From positions 372,001 through 436,000 of the forward strand of contig NZ_JBJIAA010000001.1 of NCBI RefSeq assembly GCF_045310695.1: a stretch of DNA of 64,000 nt, in the 5' to 3' direction. The translations under genes and the position numbers were made by a program. The stretch is from Clostridium_S neuense (lineage in GTDB: Bacteria; Bacillota; Clostridia; Clostridiales; Clostridiaceae). The notes under the pieces were generated by a model. That model was not told the origin of the DNA, did no database searches, and saw nothing but the letters and a program-made list of their open reading frames with translations. Positions within the stretch are counted from its first letter, which is position 1; each line of letters begins with the position of its first letter. Below are positions 26,030-35,344 of the stretch, piece after piece.

Positions 26030-26878
26030 TTAAGGTAAAACTTTTATTCCACTAATATTTAAAATTCCATCAATATAACCCCTTAAAAAAATTAATTTTT
26101 GATCTGTATTAAGTAATACAATTTTCAAAAAAATTTTAGGGTTTGTAATAAATATTTGTCTATATCTTTTAATATCACTAATCTTATACATTAAAATAGA
26201 ATTTCTTACCAAATAATATATTCTCCAATCATTCATAATAGGAAATTTAATAAGTTTGCCACAAATTTTTTTCTCATAAAATTTTCTCTGTTCAAATGAC
26301 TTATGATTTATTATTGAATTTTTAACTTTAATTATCTTATAACCAAATCTTTTAATTCTGTTGGCATATTCAACATCATCATGGTATATAAAAAAATCTG
26401 CTCTAGGGAAACCAACTTTGCTAATTACATTTCTCGAAATATAGAATCCAACAAAAATCCAAAAATCAACTTCCTTATAATCATTTTTATCAAAGTCTAT
26501 ATCCATATCGCAATTTGACCATAAACAAACATCTTGTGGTAATCTTTCTCTAACTGATTCTAATTGCAATAGTGCATCTTCATTAGGATAAGCATCATCA
26601 TCCATTCCCCATATATATTCAAATCCATCATCATAAGCTGATTTTATACCTACATAAAATCCACCCGATCCTCCAATATTATTATGTAATCTTATATACT
26701 GTATATTTTTATGTTGCAATAACATCTCTTGTATCATTTTATCCGTTCCATCCGTACTTCCATTATCTACTATATATATTCTATCTAAATTTCTTTTTTG
26801 ATTTAGCAAACATTTTAAATTAATTGAAAGTTTCTCTTTCCGATTATATGTAACTACTACTGCTGCTATTTTATTCAT
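26030..26878 (-). CDS. GT2 glycosyltransferase, candidate galactofuranosyltransferase
   Basis: Protein of 282 residues of glycosyltransferase family 2 (GT-A fold). It has VVVTYNRKEKL, YIVDNGSTDGT, the metal-binding GMDDDAYP, and FFIYHDDVEYANRIKRFGYK as acceptor-side motif. It resembles GlfT-like transferases in the GGSGGFYVGI stretch. Its place next to glf makes transfer of galactofuranose likely, but that is inference. The start has AGGAGGTG upstream. It lacks transmembrane segments and should act at the inner face of the membrane. Confidence 0.83.
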   Translation of the reverse strand: MNKIAAVVVTYNRKEKLSINLKCLLNQKRNLDRIYIVDNGSTDGTDKMIQEMLLQHKNIQYIRLHNNIGGSGGFYVGIKSAYDDGFEYIWGMDDDAYPNEDALLQLESVRERLPQDVCLWSNCDMDIDFDKNDYKEVDFWIFVGFYISRNVISKVGFPRADFFIYHDDVEYANRIKRFGYKIIKVKNSIINHKSFEQRKFYEKKICGKLIKFPIMNDWRIYYLVRNSILMYKISDIKRYRQIFITNPKIFLKIVLLNTDQKLIFLRGYIDGILNISGIKVLP

Positions 26879-26917
26879 TTTACTTTAGCACCTCCTGTAT
26901 AAATTAACATTTTTTAA

Positions 26918-28084
26918 TCAAATTTCATTATCTAAAACATATTCTATAGCCTTGTTGAATCCGTTTGCCATATTTAAATATGTATAATTTTTTATAATTT
27001 CAAGTGAATTTTTACACATATTAGCCCTTAAGTTATCATCTATAAGTATTTTATACATTGCCTCAAAAATTTCATTTTCATTACGTTCCTTAACAATAAA
27101 CCCATTTTTATAATTTTTAACTAAATCATCCCCACATCCAACAGCGTTTGTAACAATAATAGGTTTTCCACACTCCATTACTTCGTTTACAGTTAATCCC
27201 CAAGCTTCAATTTGTCCTTTATAAGTTATGCTCGGCAATACAAATACATCACATTGTCTAAAGAAACTAATTCTAATACTAGGATCTATTCTACCACAAA
27301 AAAATACATTTTCTAACTTCAACTCTTTGCATAAAATTTCACAATATTTTCTAAACTCCCCATCCCCACATATTAACAAAGCTACATTATTATATTTATT
27401 TTTCAATTTAAAAAATGCTTTAATAAGATAATCCAATCCTTTACTTTCCATCAATCTACCAAAATATAAAACTACCTTATAATCATTATTTATACTAAAT
27501 TTTCGTTTTATATCAACATTTATTGTTAAATTCTGAAATTTTAATTCACTTGCATCTGGTGCTAGAAAAATCTTCCTTTCATTAGCTCCATTTTTCAAAA
27601 AGTATTCTTTAGTTTTTGTTCCGGGAACAATATATGCATTGACTTTAGTTACAAATTTTTTGAATATCAACTTTTTAATACTTTTTTTTAAAAAGTCCTT
27701 AAATGAGTAGTACTTGTCAGGATCCCATCTTTCCCAAAAATATAATGTTTTCTTTCTTCTCAATTTTGATATAAAAAAAGCAAGAAAAAAATCAATGCAT
27801 TCTGATAGCGAATCTAATACTGGTATAATTATAACATCATAATCATATTTAAAAAGAATTTTTATAAAAGATCTATAAAAATTCTTTTTATTTAAAACAA
27901 TGTAGTCTACATCAAGTTGTTTTTCATAATCAATTTTAATCTTATATTGAGTCTCTCCTAAATTAACCTTAGTAAATAAAAATTTAAATTTCCTATTATC
28001 TAATCTAGATAATGTATTAAACAATGGTATTCTGTACCACGTTATTGTATTATGTATAAACAATATTTTTGTATCTTCTTCCAT
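26918..28084 (-). CDS. GT4 glycosyltransferase
   Basis: Protein of about 388 residues of the GT-B fold, family 4. The C-terminal half has VVLYFGRLMESKGLDYLIKA, LLICGDGEFRKYCE, VFFCGRIDP, and the E(x7)E-type region LTVNEVMECGKPIIVTNAVG. The start at 28084 (MEEDTKILF) has AGGAG eleven bases upstream; a TTG at 28132 inside the preceding gene is less likely. It transfers a nucleotide-activated sugar to the growing repeat unit; donor unknown. It belongs to the polysaccharide operon. Confidence 0.85.
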   Translation of the reverse strand: MEEDTKILFIHNTITWYRIPLFNTLSRLDNRKFKFLFTKVNLGETQYKIKIDYEKQLDVDYIVLNKKNFYRSFIKILFKYDYDVIIIPVLDSLSECIDFFLAFFISKLRRKKTLYFWERWDPDKYYSFKDFLKKSIKKLIFKKFVTKVNAYIVPGTKTKEYFLKNGANERKIFLAPDASELKFQNLTINVDIKRKFSINNDYKVVLYFGRLMESKGLDYLIKAFFKLKNKYNNVALLICGDGEFRKYCEILCKELKLENVFFCGRIDPSIRISFFRQCDVFVLPSITYKGQIEAWGLTVNEVMECGKPIIVTNAVGCGDDLVKNYKNGFIVKERNENEIFEAMYKILIDDNLRANMCKNSLEIIKNYTYLNMANGFNKAIEYVLDNEI

Positions 28085-28115
28085 AATAAAAGCAGCTCCT
28101 ATTAACTCACAATAA

Positions 28116-28997
28116 TTACTTTGAATCTTCAATTCCCTTTAAAATAGCTTTAGCCAGATATATTTTTCCATTGCAAATATACTTAATACATTTTAAAATT
28201 CTAGTAATATAAAAAAATATTTGAGAACTAATAAATCTACAATTTTTAACCTTTTTTTTATATTTATTCATAAATACAATTCTATTTCTAGTTCCCCATT
28301 CGACAGAAAATTGTGATTCTTCCCCTCCTGACGATAATCCAACTTTATGATAAATAACACTTTTAGGATTATACAATATTTTGTATCCAAAATCTTTAAC
28401 TCTAACACAAAAATCCAAATCCTCAAAATACATAAAATATTCTTCTGGTAGCATACCAACTTTTTTAAATACATCTTTTTTTATCAACATACAACACCCT
28501 GTCATAAAATCTATCTCTTTTTCAAAATCACACTGTCCATTATCAAATTCTTTCATTCCAAAATGAATTCCAATAAACTTAAACCAATCTATTTTGCCAC
28601 CTCCATACCATATCCTGTTTTTTTCCTTATGATACATTATTTTGCATCCAACTATTCCCGCATTTGTTTCTTTTATGAATGTTAAAATCATATTGTTCAA
28701 AAAATCATCTTTTACAATAGTATCATTATTTAATAATAGCACAAACTCCGCATTATTTTTAAGTGCATAATTTATACCAAAATTATTTCCACCCGCAAAA
28801 CCTAAATTACTTTTCATACTAAGTATTGTGCAATCTTCTAAATAGAATTTTAGCTTTTTAACAGAATCATTTGTTGAATCATTATCTATAATAACAATTT
28901 TGTAATTGTCATACTTTATTTTCCTCAGGCTATTTACACAATCAATTGTATCCTTATACCCATTATAATTAACTATTATTATATATACTAAAGGCAT
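28116..28997 (-). CDS. GT2 glycosyltransferase, rhamnosyltransferase-like
   Basis: Protein of 293 residues with the GT2 core: YIIIVNYNGYKDTIDCVNSL, VIIDNDSTNDSV, LGFAGGNNFGINYAL, VLLLNNDTIV (metal-binding Asp) and EEYFMYFEDLDFCVRVKDFG. This arrangement is common among dTDP-rhamnosyltransferases of the WcaE/RfbF group. With rfbABDC nearby, rhamnose transfer is plausible but not shown. The start overlaps the end of the Wzy-like gene by 10 bases and has AAGGAG upstream. Confidence 0.86.
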   Translation of the reverse strand: MPLVYIIIVNYNGYKDTIDCVNSLRKIKYDNYKIVIIDNDSTNDSVKKLKFYLEDCTILSMKSNLGFAGGNNFGINYALKNNAEFVLLLNNDTIVKDDFLNNMILTFIKETNAGIVGCKIMYHKEKNRIWYGGGKIDWFKFIGIHFGMKEFDNGQCDFEKEIDFMTGCCMLIKKDVFKKVGMLPEEYFMYFEDLDFCVRVKDFGYKILYNPKSVIYHKVGLSSGGEESQFSVEWGTRNRIVFMNKYKKKVKNCRFISSQIFFYITRILKCIKYICNGKIYLAKAILKGIEDSK

Positions 28998-30304
28998 TTT
29001 TTTCTCCTTCTTAACTTTAAACTGTATTTTGACTTTTTTATCTTATAAAAGAACTCGCAAAAAATGAAACATACTATATATATATATTGTGTTCCCACCT
29101 TAAATGAATTAACAAATACATTCCATAATAAAAAATTTAGTGCATTTGAATATAAAAGAATATTAAATACGGATGAATGCTTATTACTATTTATTAGCTT
29201 TATTAAACTGATTGACAACAAAAAAAACAAAAACATATATACCAAATATCCTAAATATCCATAATCATTAAATGCATCAACTATAAAACTAGATACATTC
29301 AACCCAACCAAATCGTCCAAATATGGAATATACTGTTGTTTATTATCTATCCATTCCTTATATCTATTTCCTTCCCCAATAATATTAGCATTAAATTTTA
29401 CTATAGGATACAAAAGTTCATTAAAATACATATTCTCAACACTTTGATTTTCTATGCTAAACCTAGCATTTTCTAATGGACTTGTTAAATATATATATAG
29501 TTGAGTAAAAGCAGTCGGATAATTTTTTTTCATCATATAATGCTCATTCAAAGTATGATGAAAAAAATTATCCATAACATACTTGTTCCTTATATTACCA
29601 ACATAATTAAACGCAAAAATAAATATAAAAATTATTGCTAATACCTTTATTTTAATATTTCTAATTCCATGCTTACAATGTATTTTTAAAAAATATAAAT
29701 TATAAATTTCAAATATAAATACTGTTAATACGAAATAAAATAATGGGCCTCTACTTAATGTCAAACCAGAACATATAACAGCAATCGAACACAATAATAA
29801 ATTTTTTATCCTTTTATTTTTCCTATAAATTAAATATTGTATTTGAGCAGCAATTACTGCAATAAACACACCATATCCTAAAGTTGTAATAGATTGCTTA
29901 TTTATTTTATTTTCACTTAAAATAGCTATACCATTAATCTTAAAATTTATTCCTAATGAAATTATTGCTATAATTAAAAACACTATGCTTAACTTTCCAT
30001 ATACATTTTCCCAATTTTCCTCGTAAAATCTATTAACTAACTTTCCTATATTGTCATTTTTTATACAAATAATTCTACTTCCTATAAAAAATATTATTAC
30101 TATTGGTAGTACTAATAAATTAATATACAAATCAGGATTGTATAAATTTGACAATGACAAATTATATAAAATTAAAGTAACCGTCCACATAATAAATGAC
30201 AATTTATTAGAATCTGCCACAAATAATATGTTGTATTTTTTATAATCCTTATAAATACTTAATATTAATATTATAGTTAGAATTGCATTTATAAAATATA
30301 ACAA
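28988..30304 (-). CDS. wzy: Oligosaccharide repeat-unit polymerase (Wzy-like)
   Basis: Integral membrane protein of 438 residues with about 11-12 hydrophobic segments and a large extracytoplasmic loop in the second half (about residues 235-335), the layout of O-antigen polymerases. Features include a CSGLTLSRGPLFYF segment and PLENARFSIENQ in the loop. It would join lipid-linked repeat units outside the membrane. The start is TTG at 30304 with AGAAGGATGAT upstream. Sequence conservation in Wzy is low, so the call rests on topology and context. Confidence 0.8.
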   Translation of the reverse strand: MLYFINAILTIILILSIYKDYKKYNILFVADSNKLSFIMWTVTLILYNLSLSNLYNPDLYINLLVLPIVIIFFIGSRIICIKNDNIGKLVNRFYEENWENVYGKLSIVFLIIAIISLGINFKINGIAILSENKINKQSITTLGYGVFIAVIAAQIQYLIYRKNKRIKNLLLCSIAVICSGLTLSRGPLFYFVLTVFIFEIYNLYFLKIHCKHGIRNIKIKVLAIIFIFIFAFNYVGNIRNKYVMDNFFHHTLNEHYMMKKNYPTAFTQLYIYLTSPLENARFSIENQSVENMYFNELLYPIVKFNANIIGEGNRYKEWIDNKQQYIPYLDDLVGLNVSSFIVDAFNDYGYLGYLVYMFLFFLLSISLIKLINSNKHSSVFNILLYSNALNFLLWNVFVNSFKVGTQYIYIVCFIFCEFFYKIKKSKYSLKLRRRKKCL

Positions 30305-30310
30305 TTTTTA

Positions 30311-31420
30311 TCATCCTTCTAAGTAGAATTTAACCATATTGTTACCACATTTATTCCAAGAGTAACTTTTCAAAATTTGGGATTGGTTTTTTATAATATT
30401 GTCCTTAAAATATTGATTATTTTCAATTTTTAATATTAATTTTGATATTTCTTTATAATCAAATGGATCAAATAAACATTCTTTCATTTGTATAACTTCC
30501 GGTAACGAGCTGACATTAGATGCAATTGTAGGAATTTTAAAACTCATCGCTTCCAAAGGTGGCAATCCAAATCCCTCATAAAACGATGGATATACAAATA
30601 AATTAGCATTTTTATATAAAAATTTCAATTCATCATCATTTATACCTCCAGTAAATACTACTCTGTCACTTAAATTTAAGTTATCAACTATTTTATAAAC
30701 TTCCTCATATAACCAACCATTTTTCCCTGCTACAACTAATTTATAATCACTAATTTTATTTTTTATTAAATCAAATGCCTTTATAATTCCATCTATATTC
30801 TTTCTTGGTGATATAGTACTAACCGTTAGTATATATTTACTATCTTTTAAATCCAAAATATTTTTATTAATATTATTGCAATTAATATGCTCTTTAGAAA
30901 AATCATTAAAACCATTATAAATAACGCTTATCTTATCATTAATTTTAGGATAATACTTTAGCATCTCACTCTTTGTAAATTCAGTTATAGCTACTATTTT
31001 ATCAGCCTTTTTTATAGATAAATTTGTAATAAAATTTTTCCACAAAGTTGTCTTCCATGTAAATGCATCTTTAACACTTTTAAAAGCTAAATCATGAACT
31101 GTTATAATTACCTTATTCTTTGCAAAAATTGGAGCCATTGTATCAGGATAATGTATAACGGCATTAGGATACTTTTTTAAAATTAACTTAGGTAATTTAA
31201 ATTGTTCATAAAAATTTCTCTGTTTAGCATTCTTTATATTTTTAACAATTATTAAATCCTTTATATCTGCAAAACTAAATGAATTTTTATCTTCTTCCCT
31301 TATGACTATTTTAAAATCAACTTTATGCTGGTCATATATAGCTTTTGACAATTCATGACAATATCTTCCTATCCCTCCACTCAAAGATGTTTGAAGGGCA
31401 TTAAATACAACTTGTCTCAT
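30311..31420 (-). CDS. GT4 glycosyltransferase (mannosyltransferase-like)
   Basis: Protein of 369 residues, GT-B fold. N-terminal LQTSLSGGIGRYCHELSKAI, then VITVHDLAFK, and the donor half with LTVSTISPRKNIDGIIKAF, LVVAGKNGWLYEE, VVFTGGINDDEL, and YPSFYEGFGLPPLEAMSFK (the EGFGLPxLE signature). Members of this group often use GDP-mannose, which fits manC two genes upstream. It directly follows another GT4 gene with no gap. The start has AAGGTG upstream. Confidence 0.88.
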   Translation of the reverse strand: MRQVVFNALQTSLSGGIGRYCHELSKAIYDQHKVDFKIVIREEDKNSFSFADIKDLIIVKNIKNAKQRNFYEQFKLPKLILKKYPNAVIHYPDTMAPIFAKNKVIITVHDLAFKSVKDAFTWKTTLWKNFITNLSIKKADKIVAITEFTKSEMLKYYPKINDKISVIYNGFNDFSKEHINCNNINKNILDLKDSKYILTVSTISPRKNIDGIIKAFDLIKNKISDYKLVVAGKNGWLYEEVYKIVDNLNLSDRVVFTGGINDDELKFLYKNANLFVYPSFYEGFGLPPLEAMSFKIPTIASNVSSLPEVIQMKECLFDPFDYKEISKLILKIENNQYFKDNIIKNQSQILKSYSWNKCGNNMVKFYLEG

Positions 31421-32539
31421 TTATAGCACCTTCCACTTCTTAGTACTTAAAAATTCGTCATGTTTTTCGTTAACAAAATTTCTAATTTTCATTTCAAATA
31501 TTTTCTCATCAAACTCTTCTGCATGTTTTCTTATACACATTTTGTCAAAACTCAAACTTTGAAACCTATTAACTGCATCTTTCAAATCTTCTGCAGTTTG
31601 TTGCTTAAAAAACACACCAGTTTTTTGTTCAACCACAGTTTCTAAAGCTCCACCTTTTCCGTATGCAATTACAGGTCTACCACTAGACTGCGCTTCAAGT
31701 GGTGTTATTCCAAAATCCTCTTCGCCAGGAAATATAAACGCTCTACACTTAGAATAGTAGTCTTTTATAACTTCATCAGGTTGCCTTCCTAAAAATTTAA
31801 TATTATCCTTAGCCATGGCCTTTAATCTATTTAAATCTTTTCCATCACCAATTACAACTAGTGGCAATCCCAACTCATTAAATGCTTGTACGGCTAAATC
31901 TATTCTTTTATAAGGAACTAATCTTGAAACTATCAAAAAATAATCCTCATCAGTATCGCTTATATTAAACAAATTACATCTTACTGGTGGATGAATAACC
32001 ACGCTCTCTCTTCTATAATGTTTCCATATTCTTTTTGCTACATTTTCAGAATTTGCTATAAAATAATCAACTCTATCTGCTGATACTCTATCCCACATCC
32101 TTATGTAATTCATAACATACTTAAGTAATTTTCCTTTAAGCTTATTTAATCCCCATTCATTTGCATATTCATAATAATATTCCCATGCATACCTCATAGG
32201 AGTATGGCAATAGCAAACATGCATAGTATCAGGATTTGTTATAACACCCTTTGCACAAGATGAACTGCTGCTAAGCACTATATCATATTCATTTAAATCA
32301 AAACTTTCAAATGCCATAGGCATAAATGGCAATAACATTTGATGACCTCTTCTCAAATTCTTTGGACTCTGGAGAAAAGATGTTCTAACATCAATATTTT
32401 TGAATTCATTATCCAAATTATCTGGATTATATAATGTAGTGTATATTGGTGCATCTTTATATATTTCTTTAAAATTTATTATAACTCTTTCAGCTCCACC
32501 CATATTAGTGAGCCAATCATGTACTAATGCAACATTCAT
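31421..32539 (-). CDS. GT4 glycosyltransferase
   Basis: Protein of 372 residues, GT-B fold. VALVHDWLTNMGGAERVI at the start, CYCHTPMRYAWEYYYEY in the acceptor half, and LIVSRLVPYKRIDLAVQAFN, IKFLGRQPDEVI, AFIFPGEEDFGITPLEAQSS in the donor half, where FGITPLE is the E(x7)E-type signature. Closely resembles the WbaZ/mannosyltransferase group. The ATG at 32539 has GAGG nine bases upstream; an ATG 15 bases earlier overlaps the ribosome site. It follows manC by 21 bases. Confidence 0.88.
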   Translation of the reverse strand: MNVALVHDWLTNMGGAERVIINFKEIYKDAPIYTTLYNPDNLDNEFKNIDVRTSFLQSPKNLRRGHQMLLPFMPMAFESFDLNEYDIVLSSSSSCAKGVITNPDTMHVCYCHTPMRYAWEYYYEYANEWGLNKLKGKLLKYVMNYIRMWDRVSADRVDYFIANSENVAKRIWKHYRRESVVIHPPVRCNLFNISDTDEDYFLIVSRLVPYKRIDLAVQAFNELGLPLVVIGDGKDLNRLKAMAKDNIKFLGRQPDEVIKDYYSKCRAFIFPGEEDFGITPLEAQSSGRPVIAYGKGGALETVVEQKTGVFFKQQTAEDLKDAVNRFQSLSFDKMCIRKHAEEFDEKIFEMKIRNFVNEKHDEFLSTKKWKVL

Positions 32540-32560
32540 TACGGTATACCTCATATCTAA

Positions 32561-33613
32561 TTATTTTACAACTTTTTTCTTAATCTCTTTAATTCTCTCA
32601 ATATCCTCTTTCTTACCAACAAAAATAATGTCATCACTTTCCACAACAAACACATCAGAAAGCCCCACAACTACTATAGGCTTTTCATTTCCAACAACAA
32701 TATTATTTTTACCGTCAATGTTTTTTATATCACCAACAAAAACATTATTATCTTCATCCTTCGTTCTATATCTTTCAACAGAATACCAGGTTCCAATGTC
32801 ATCCCATCCAAAATCACATGGTATAACATACATATTTTCTGCCTTTTCCATTATTCCATAATCTACAGAAATATTCTCAACCTCAGGATATTTTTCTTCT
32901 AAAACTTCTTCAAATTCATTTTCCCTGCAGGCTGCTATTTCGTTTAAAACTTCATAAGTTTTAGCTAAATACATTTTTGTAAGCTGAAGCACATTTTTAC
33001 ATTTCCATATAAACATGCCACCATTCCAAAGAAAATTGCCTTCTTTTAAATATTCTTTAGCTTTTTCAGTATTTGGCTTTTCAACAAACTGCTCTACATT
33101 TTTTATTTTATAATCATCTATGTTTTTTTCCTTACTTCCGCATTTTATGTAGCCATACCCTGTTTCTGGTCTATTGGGTTTCATTCCAAAGGTAACAATT
33201 GCTTCTTCATTTTTATGTATAAATTCATCAGCAGCCTTTATTGTCTTTAAAAATTCCTCTTCATTTACTATTAAATGATCCGATGGAAGCACTATCATTG
33301 AAGAATTTTCATAATATTTATTTATCATAAACGCAGATAAACCAATACAAGGTGCTGTATTTCTGCCAACAGGTTCTACAATTATATTTCTAAGTGGCAA
33401 ACTAGGAAGCTGCTCTCTTAATAAATCCACATATCTTTTACCTGTAACCACAAATATTCTCTCAAGTGGTATAAGCTTTAAGAGCCTCGCCACCGTCATT
33501 TGTATCATAGTTCTATCGCCAATAAGCTTTAAAAATTGCTTTGGTTTTTCATCTGTAGATAACGGCCAAAATCTTTCACCTTTACCTCCAGCCATAATAA
33601 GTGCACAAAGCAT
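32561..33613 (-). CDS. manC: Mannose-1-phosphate guanylyltransferase
   Basis: Cytosolic nucleotidyltransferase of 350 residues that makes GDP-mannose from GTP and mannose-1-phosphate. It has ALIMAGGKGERFWPLST with EKPKQFLKL, VVTGKRYVDLLREQLP, VEPVGRNTAPCIGLSA, VLPSDHLI, GYGYIKCG, FVEKPNTEKAKEYL, NGGMFIWK and GWDDIGTW. It is the single-domain form, without the isomerase domain of bifunctional enzymes. No phosphomannomutase is in the window. The start has TTTGGAGGG upstream. A repeat arm lies between it and the sugar transferase gene upstream. Confidence 0.95.
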   Translation of the reverse strand: MLCALIMAGGKGERFWPLSTDEKPKQFLKLIGDRTMIQMTVARLLKLIPLERIFVVTGKRYVDLLREQLPSLPLRNIIVEPVGRNTAPCIGLSAFMINKYYENSSMIVLPSDHLIVNEEEFLKTIKAADEFIHKNEEAIVTFGMKPNRPETGYGYIKCGSKEKNIDDYKIKNVEQFVEKPNTEKAKEYLKEGNFLWNGGMFIWKCKNVLQLTKMYLAKTYEVLNEIAACRENEFEEVLEEKYPEVENISVDYGIMEKAENMYVIPCDFGWDDIGTWYSVERYRTKDEDNNVFVGDIKNIDGKNNIVVGNEKPIVVVGLSDVFVVESDDIIFVGKKEDIERIKEIKKKVVK

Positions 33614-33679
33614 AATCTACCCTCCAAACATAAGTCTATGTTAGCTCTCAACTACTAACTCTTATAATTATCAACTGTC

Positions 33680-33721
33680 AACAACCAACTATCCACTCTC
33701 AATTGTCAACTCTCAACTGTT
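33680..33721. repeat. Single arm of the AACAGTTGAGAG repeat family (element G)
   Basis: The reverse complement of about 33685-33721 matches the left arm of element F (38590-38621): AACAGTTGAGAGTTGACAAT and onward to GAGTGGATAGTT. It abuts the stop codon of the sugar transferase gene. No matching second arm was found; degenerate pieces extend left to about 33640. Confidence 0.6.
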
Positions 33722-34411
33722 CTATCTTGCATGCTCGTCCCCAAATAAAACAAAAAACGTCTTAAATATGAGCTTTAAATCAAGTAAAGTATTTCTATCT
33801 TTTATGTATTTTATATCAAGCTTCATCCATTCTTCAAAACCAATATCATTTCTACCCATTACCTGCCAATAGCAAGTTAGACCAGGTTTTACCATGAACT
33901 TTTGTTTTTGCCAATTATTAAACTTTGCCACTTCTTCAGGCAAATTAGGTCTTGGCCCAACAAGAGACATCTCACCCTTTAACACATTAAAAAGCTGTGG
34001 AAGTTCATCTATACTTGTCTTTCTTATAAACTTGCCTACACTTGTAACCCTTGGATCTTCTTTCATCTTAAACATAGGACCAGACATTTCATTTTTATTT
34101 TTAAGCTCACATAATAAATCTTCAGCATTTACTACCATAGATCTAAATTTATACATTTTAAAAATCTTCCCGTGTTTTCCCACTCTTTCCTGAGAAAAAA
34201 TAACTGGACCTTTTGAATTTATTTTTATAGCAATGGAAATTATAAGCATAAGGGGACTTAAAAAAGTTATTCCTAAAACCGAACAAATGATATCAACAAA
34301 TCTTTTTATAAAATAATATGTAAAACTACAATTATAGTTAATATACTCTTCATGTGAATCCTTCTTTTTGCTGCTATAGTTTTCCTCTACTTCCAATTCC
34401 ATATTTTGCAT
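33722..34411 (-). CDS. Undecaprenyl-phosphate sugar phosphotransferase (initiating enzyme)
   Basis: Membrane-associated bacterial sugar transferase of 229 residues that starts each repeat unit by placing a sugar-1-phosphate on undecaprenyl phosphate. It has one N-terminal hydrophobic re-entrant segment (YYFIKRFVDIICSVLG...PLMLIISIAI), then FSQERVGKHGKIFKMYKFRS, DPRVTSVGKFIRKTSIDELPQ, LVGPRPNLPEE and KPGLTCYWQVMGR, the signature of the WbaP/EpsL C-terminal domain. The short form lacks the large N-terminal membrane part. The sugar (often galactose or glucose) is not readable. The start has GGGGGGTAAG upstream. Confidence 0.93.
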   Translation of the reverse strand: MQNMELEVEENYSSKKKDSHEEYINYNCSFTYYFIKRFVDIICSVLGITFLSPLMLIISIAIKINSKGPVIFSQERVGKHGKIFKMYKFRSMVVNAEDLLCELKNKNEMSGPMFKMKEDPRVTSVGKFIRKTSIDELPQLFNVLKGEMSLVGPRPNLPEEVAKFNNWQKQKFMVKPGLTCYWQVMGRNDIGFEEWMKLDIKYIKDRNTLLDLKLIFKTFFVLFGDEHAR

Positions 34412-34540
34412 CTTACCCCCCCTAAGCTTAGATAATATTATAATTATCCTTTTATAATTATATCACAACCCCAATTTACTTTAAAGGTTACAGCCACATT
34501 ACCATTAATTTCATAACAAAATATACTAATATAATAAGAA

Positions 34541-34570
34541 AGTTTTCCAGCTAAATTCAAATGGAAAACT
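34541..34570 (-). terminator. Hairpin after the tyrosine phosphatase gene
   Basis: AGTTTTCCA (34541-34549) pairs perfectly with TGGAAAACT (34562-34570), 10 bases after the stop of the gene at 34580, though upstream of the sugar transferase in transcription order reversed. On the minus strand the tail is only moderately T-rich, so it may attenuate rather than fully end transcription. Confidence 0.5.
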
Positions 34571-34579
34571 ATAAAATAA

Positions 34580-35344
34580 TTACCAAAACGGAAATAACTT
34601 TTTTCTCTTTTTTATTAATTCCATTTTTATATTTAACTTTTCATTATTTATTAAAGATAAAGAGTTTTTATTAATGCTACTATAAATCCCTTCATCAATA
34701 TTTTTAATTTGTTCAAGTGCTTCTCTTATCTTGGGACATCTTCTGCCAGTTGTATGGGCATCCGAGCCAATAAAATTACAAATGCCGTTTTTAATTAAAT
34801 TTTCAGCAGTCTTCTTTACTTCTTTGCCAAAGCCTCCTGTTATACTTGTACTTGTTATTTGAAATAAACAGCCTTCTTTAATAAAATCGTTTATTTCCGT
34901 GTTATCTTTAATAACAAATTCGTAGCGTTCAGGATGGGCTATAATTGGTACCACATCCAAAAGCTTCAGCTCATATATATTATCCATTAAATCCCTTGGC
35001 CTTACCCCAACAAGAGAGGTTTCTACAAGCATATATCTACTATTATTTATTGTACCTATTGTCCCAGACTTATATAAATCCGAAGAATATTTATCCAAAA
35101 ATATCTCTTGCCCGGGCAATATTTTTATATCTATATCCGCTTCTATTGCAAGTTCATTTAAATTTTTTATATGATTTTGAATATCACTGAAATTACACTC
35201 GTATCTATTCCTATAAAAATGAGGAGTAGCTATTAAAATTTTTGTACCATCCTGATGAGCAATTTTAAGCATTTCAAGTGAGGTTTCAACATCCTTTGAG
35301 CCATCATCCACAGCTGGAATAATATGAGAATGTATATCTATCAT
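34580..35344 (-). CDS. cpsB: Tyrosine-protein phosphatase, PHP type (CpsB/YwqE)
   Basis: Cytosolic metal-dependent phosphatase of 254 residues of the PHP superfamily, which removes phosphate from the tyrosine kinase partner that controls polysaccharide synthesis. Metal ligands are visible: MIDIHSHIIPAVDDGS (His4, His6), IATPHFYR, GQEIFLD, IIAHPERYEF and FIGSDAHTTGRR. It overlaps the end of the kinase gene by four bases (ATGA), which suggests translational coupling. The symbol follows streptococcal use. Confidence 0.92.
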   Translation of the reverse strand: MIDIHSHIIPAVDDGSKDVETSLEMLKIAHQDGTKILIATPHFYRNRYECNFSDIQNHIKNLNELAIEADIDIKILPGQEIFLDKYSSDLYKSGTIGTINNSRYMLVETSLVGVRPRDLMDNIYELKLLDVVPIIAHPERYEFVIKDNTEINDFIKEGCLFQITSTSITGGFGKEVKKTAENLIKNGICNFIGSDAHTTGRRCPKIREALEQIKNIDEGIYSSINKNSLSLINNEKLNIKMELIKKRKKLFPFW